Source: JBIQKZ01 sp044464765
GTDB taxonomy: Bacteria > Pseudomonadota > Gammaproteobacteria > Burkholderiales > Burkholderiaceae_B
Reading direction: 5' to 3'
DNA: 64,000 nucleotides
Assembly (NCBI GenBank): GCA_044464765.1
Contig: JBIQKZ010000006.1
Coordinates: 123,028-187,027 of the forward strand
Each line of letters starts with the position of its first letter. The stretch's first letter is position 1. Shown here one piece after another: positions 62,915 through 64,000 of this stretch. Both the position numbers and the translations under genes were made by a program. Below the pieces are notes generated by a model, which made no database searches, was not told where the DNA came from, and saw nothing but the letters and a program-made list of their open reading frames with translations.

Positions 62915-62994
62915 AGATTGAGTCAGTTAACGTGTCTAGGTGAATTGGCAATGGGCAGAATGCCGGCGAATATGGCTGTGAGCAAGCCGGCGGC

Positions 62995-63813
62995 TTACAT
63001 GGTGCGATGTTTCAGGGCGGGCAAGGCTTGGCGCACCGACGCCAGGCGCTGCTGGTCGATATCGCCCACCACAATGCCCGGACCCTCCGGCAAGCAATCT
63101 ATCGTCTCGCCCCATGGGTCGATTAGAACAGAATGCCCCCAAGTACGCCGACCGCTTTCATGTTTGCCGCCTTGTGCCGAGGCCAGAACGTAGCATTGGT
63201 TCTCGATAGCCCGGGCCTGCAGTAAAACCTGCCAATGCGCCGAGCCTGTCGTGTAGGTAAAGGCGGCGGGAACCACAAGAAGGCTAACCGGCCCAAGGGC
63301 TCGATAGAGTTCGGGAAAACGCAAGTCGTAACAAATCGACAGGCCGACTTTGCCGCATGGCGCATCGAATGCTTGCGGCGGATTGCGTCCCGGCCGGATG
63401 GTTACCGATTCGTCGTAGGACTCCGTTCCCTTCGTGAAGCCAAACAGGTGGATCTTGTCGTAGCGGGCTACGCGCTCGCCGGTCGGGCCATAGACCAAGG
63501 TTGTGTTGTAGATGCGGTTGGAATCGGGACTTTCAAGGGGCAGCGACCCGCCCAGCAGCCATATGCCATGTTGGCGAGCGGCATCGGCCAGGAAATCTTG
63601 TATGGGCCCTGCGCCCAGGGTTTCACGCAGCGCTACCTTGTCGACGTCGCGTCGCCCCATCAAACAGAAATATTCGGGCAAAAGAACCAGCCCGGCGCCG
63701 GCCTGCGCAGCCTGCGCGATCAGCTCGCCCGCCTGCTGAAGATTTGGCTTTAGGTCAGCGGCCGACACCATTTGAACTGCCGCCACCCTGAATTTATCGC
63801 TGATTCCATCCAT
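62995..63813 (-). CDS. carbon-nitrogen hydrolase (Nit1/omega-amidase-like)
   Basis: The 272-residue protein has the nitrilase triad: Glu in LVLLPEYFCLMG, Lys in VARYDKIHLFGF and Cys in GLSICYDLRFPELY. Nit-type amidases repair deaminated glutathione or hydrolyse omega-amides; the KGTESYDESVTIRPG region suits that group. ATG 63813 follows GGAAA; a longer frame upstream enters A-T rich DNA and is rejected. Confidence 0.88.
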   Translation of the reverse strand: MDGISDKFRVAAVQMVSAADLKPNLQQAGELIAQAAQAGAGLVLLPEYFCLMGRRDVDKVALRETLGAGPIQDFLADAARQHGIWLLGGSLPLESPDSNRIYNTTLVYGPTGERVARYDKIHLFGFTKGTESYDESVTIRPGRNPPQAFDAPCGKVGLSICYDLRFPELYRALGPVSLLVVPAAFTYTTGSAHWQVLLQARAIENQCYVLASAQGGKHESGRRTWGHSVLIDPWGETIDCLPEGPGIVVGDIDQQRLASVRQALPALKHRTM

Positions 63814-64000
63814 TATTTTTCCATTGCCCCCGGTTACCGTATTGGGATTATCGTTAAATGCTGTATAAAAAGTTCGCAATATAAAAACGATTAACTTAAA
63901 CTGATAACGTGCGCCTTCCACCCAATTATTTAATAGATATATTTACTAAGTAAGCTCTGAACAAGTCCATTGAACCTGTCAGAATAATGGTTATCGCTAT
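63814..64000. other. 187-bp intergenic end of window
   Basis: A-T rich DNA upstream of the nitrilase-like gene, so it probably holds its promoter. No gene is visible before the window ends. Confidence 0.5.

Overview
The window reads as chromosomal DNA of a betaproteobacterium of the family Alcaligenaceae (Bordetella / Pusillimonas / Advenella neighbourhood). This rests on the gene order hfq-hflX-hflK-hflC-hisZ beside hisC-der-bamB-yfgM-hisS-ispG-rodZ-rlmN-ndk, on the protein sequences themselves, and on the ehu-ect ectoine locus. It is an inference from remembered family features, not a database search. No insertion sequence, phage, CRISPR array or rRNA was seen. One tRNA gene (Lys, anticodon CUU) is present.

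Layout. 1-13.3 kb is a dense minus-strand housekeeping block (hisZ partial, hflC, hflK, hflX, hfq, hisC, der, bamB, yfgM-like, hisS, ispG, short rodZ, rlmN, ndk), most genes overlapping by 4 bp or nearly so. 13.5-21.2 kb holds valS (plus) against trmD-rimM-rpsP, tusA and alaS (minus). 21.3-28.4 kb is a uric acid/purine catabolism island: a minus operon (GntR regulator, puuE, uraD, allA, xdhA, xdhC) facing uraH-puuD (plus). The catalytic molybdenum subunit gene xdhB, expected between xdhA and xdhC, is absent. 28.5-30.8 kb is a scar: remnants of a branched-chain amino acid type ABC transporter operon and an IclR-type regulator carrying several deletions and frameshifts. An Asp/Glu racemase-like gene follows.

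31.5-40.4 kb is an eight-gene minus-strand operon for an R64-like type IVb (thin) pilus, pilL-N-O-P-Q-R-S-V, without pilM, pilT, pilU or a shufflon recombinase. 40.8-47.6 kb is accessory: small unknown genes including a pair of related cytosolic proteins, a DUF4188 protein, mntP with a possible manganese-responsive leader, a CocE-type lipoprotein hydrolase, and a 44-residue glycine-zipper membrane protein beside tRNA-Lys.

47.7-53.9 kb carries purB, a GST, mnmA, a GlcD-like FAD oxidase and a DAHP synthase. The DAHP synthase gene is preceded by a 28-codon leader peptide with a Phe/Tyr run (FYFYFFAF) and an intrinsic terminator, a textbook transcription attenuator and the most striking regulatory element here. 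54.1-61.4 kb is the ectoine/hydroxyectoine locus: importer ehuBCDA (plus) converging on ectR-ectA-ectB-ectC-ectD (minus), with a palindromic operator before ectR. 61.4-63.9 kb has tldD and a nitrilase-family amidohydrolase.

Functionally, the accessory content points to a free-living or host-associated cell that degrades urate to glyoxylate and urea, and that makes and scavenges compatible solutes.
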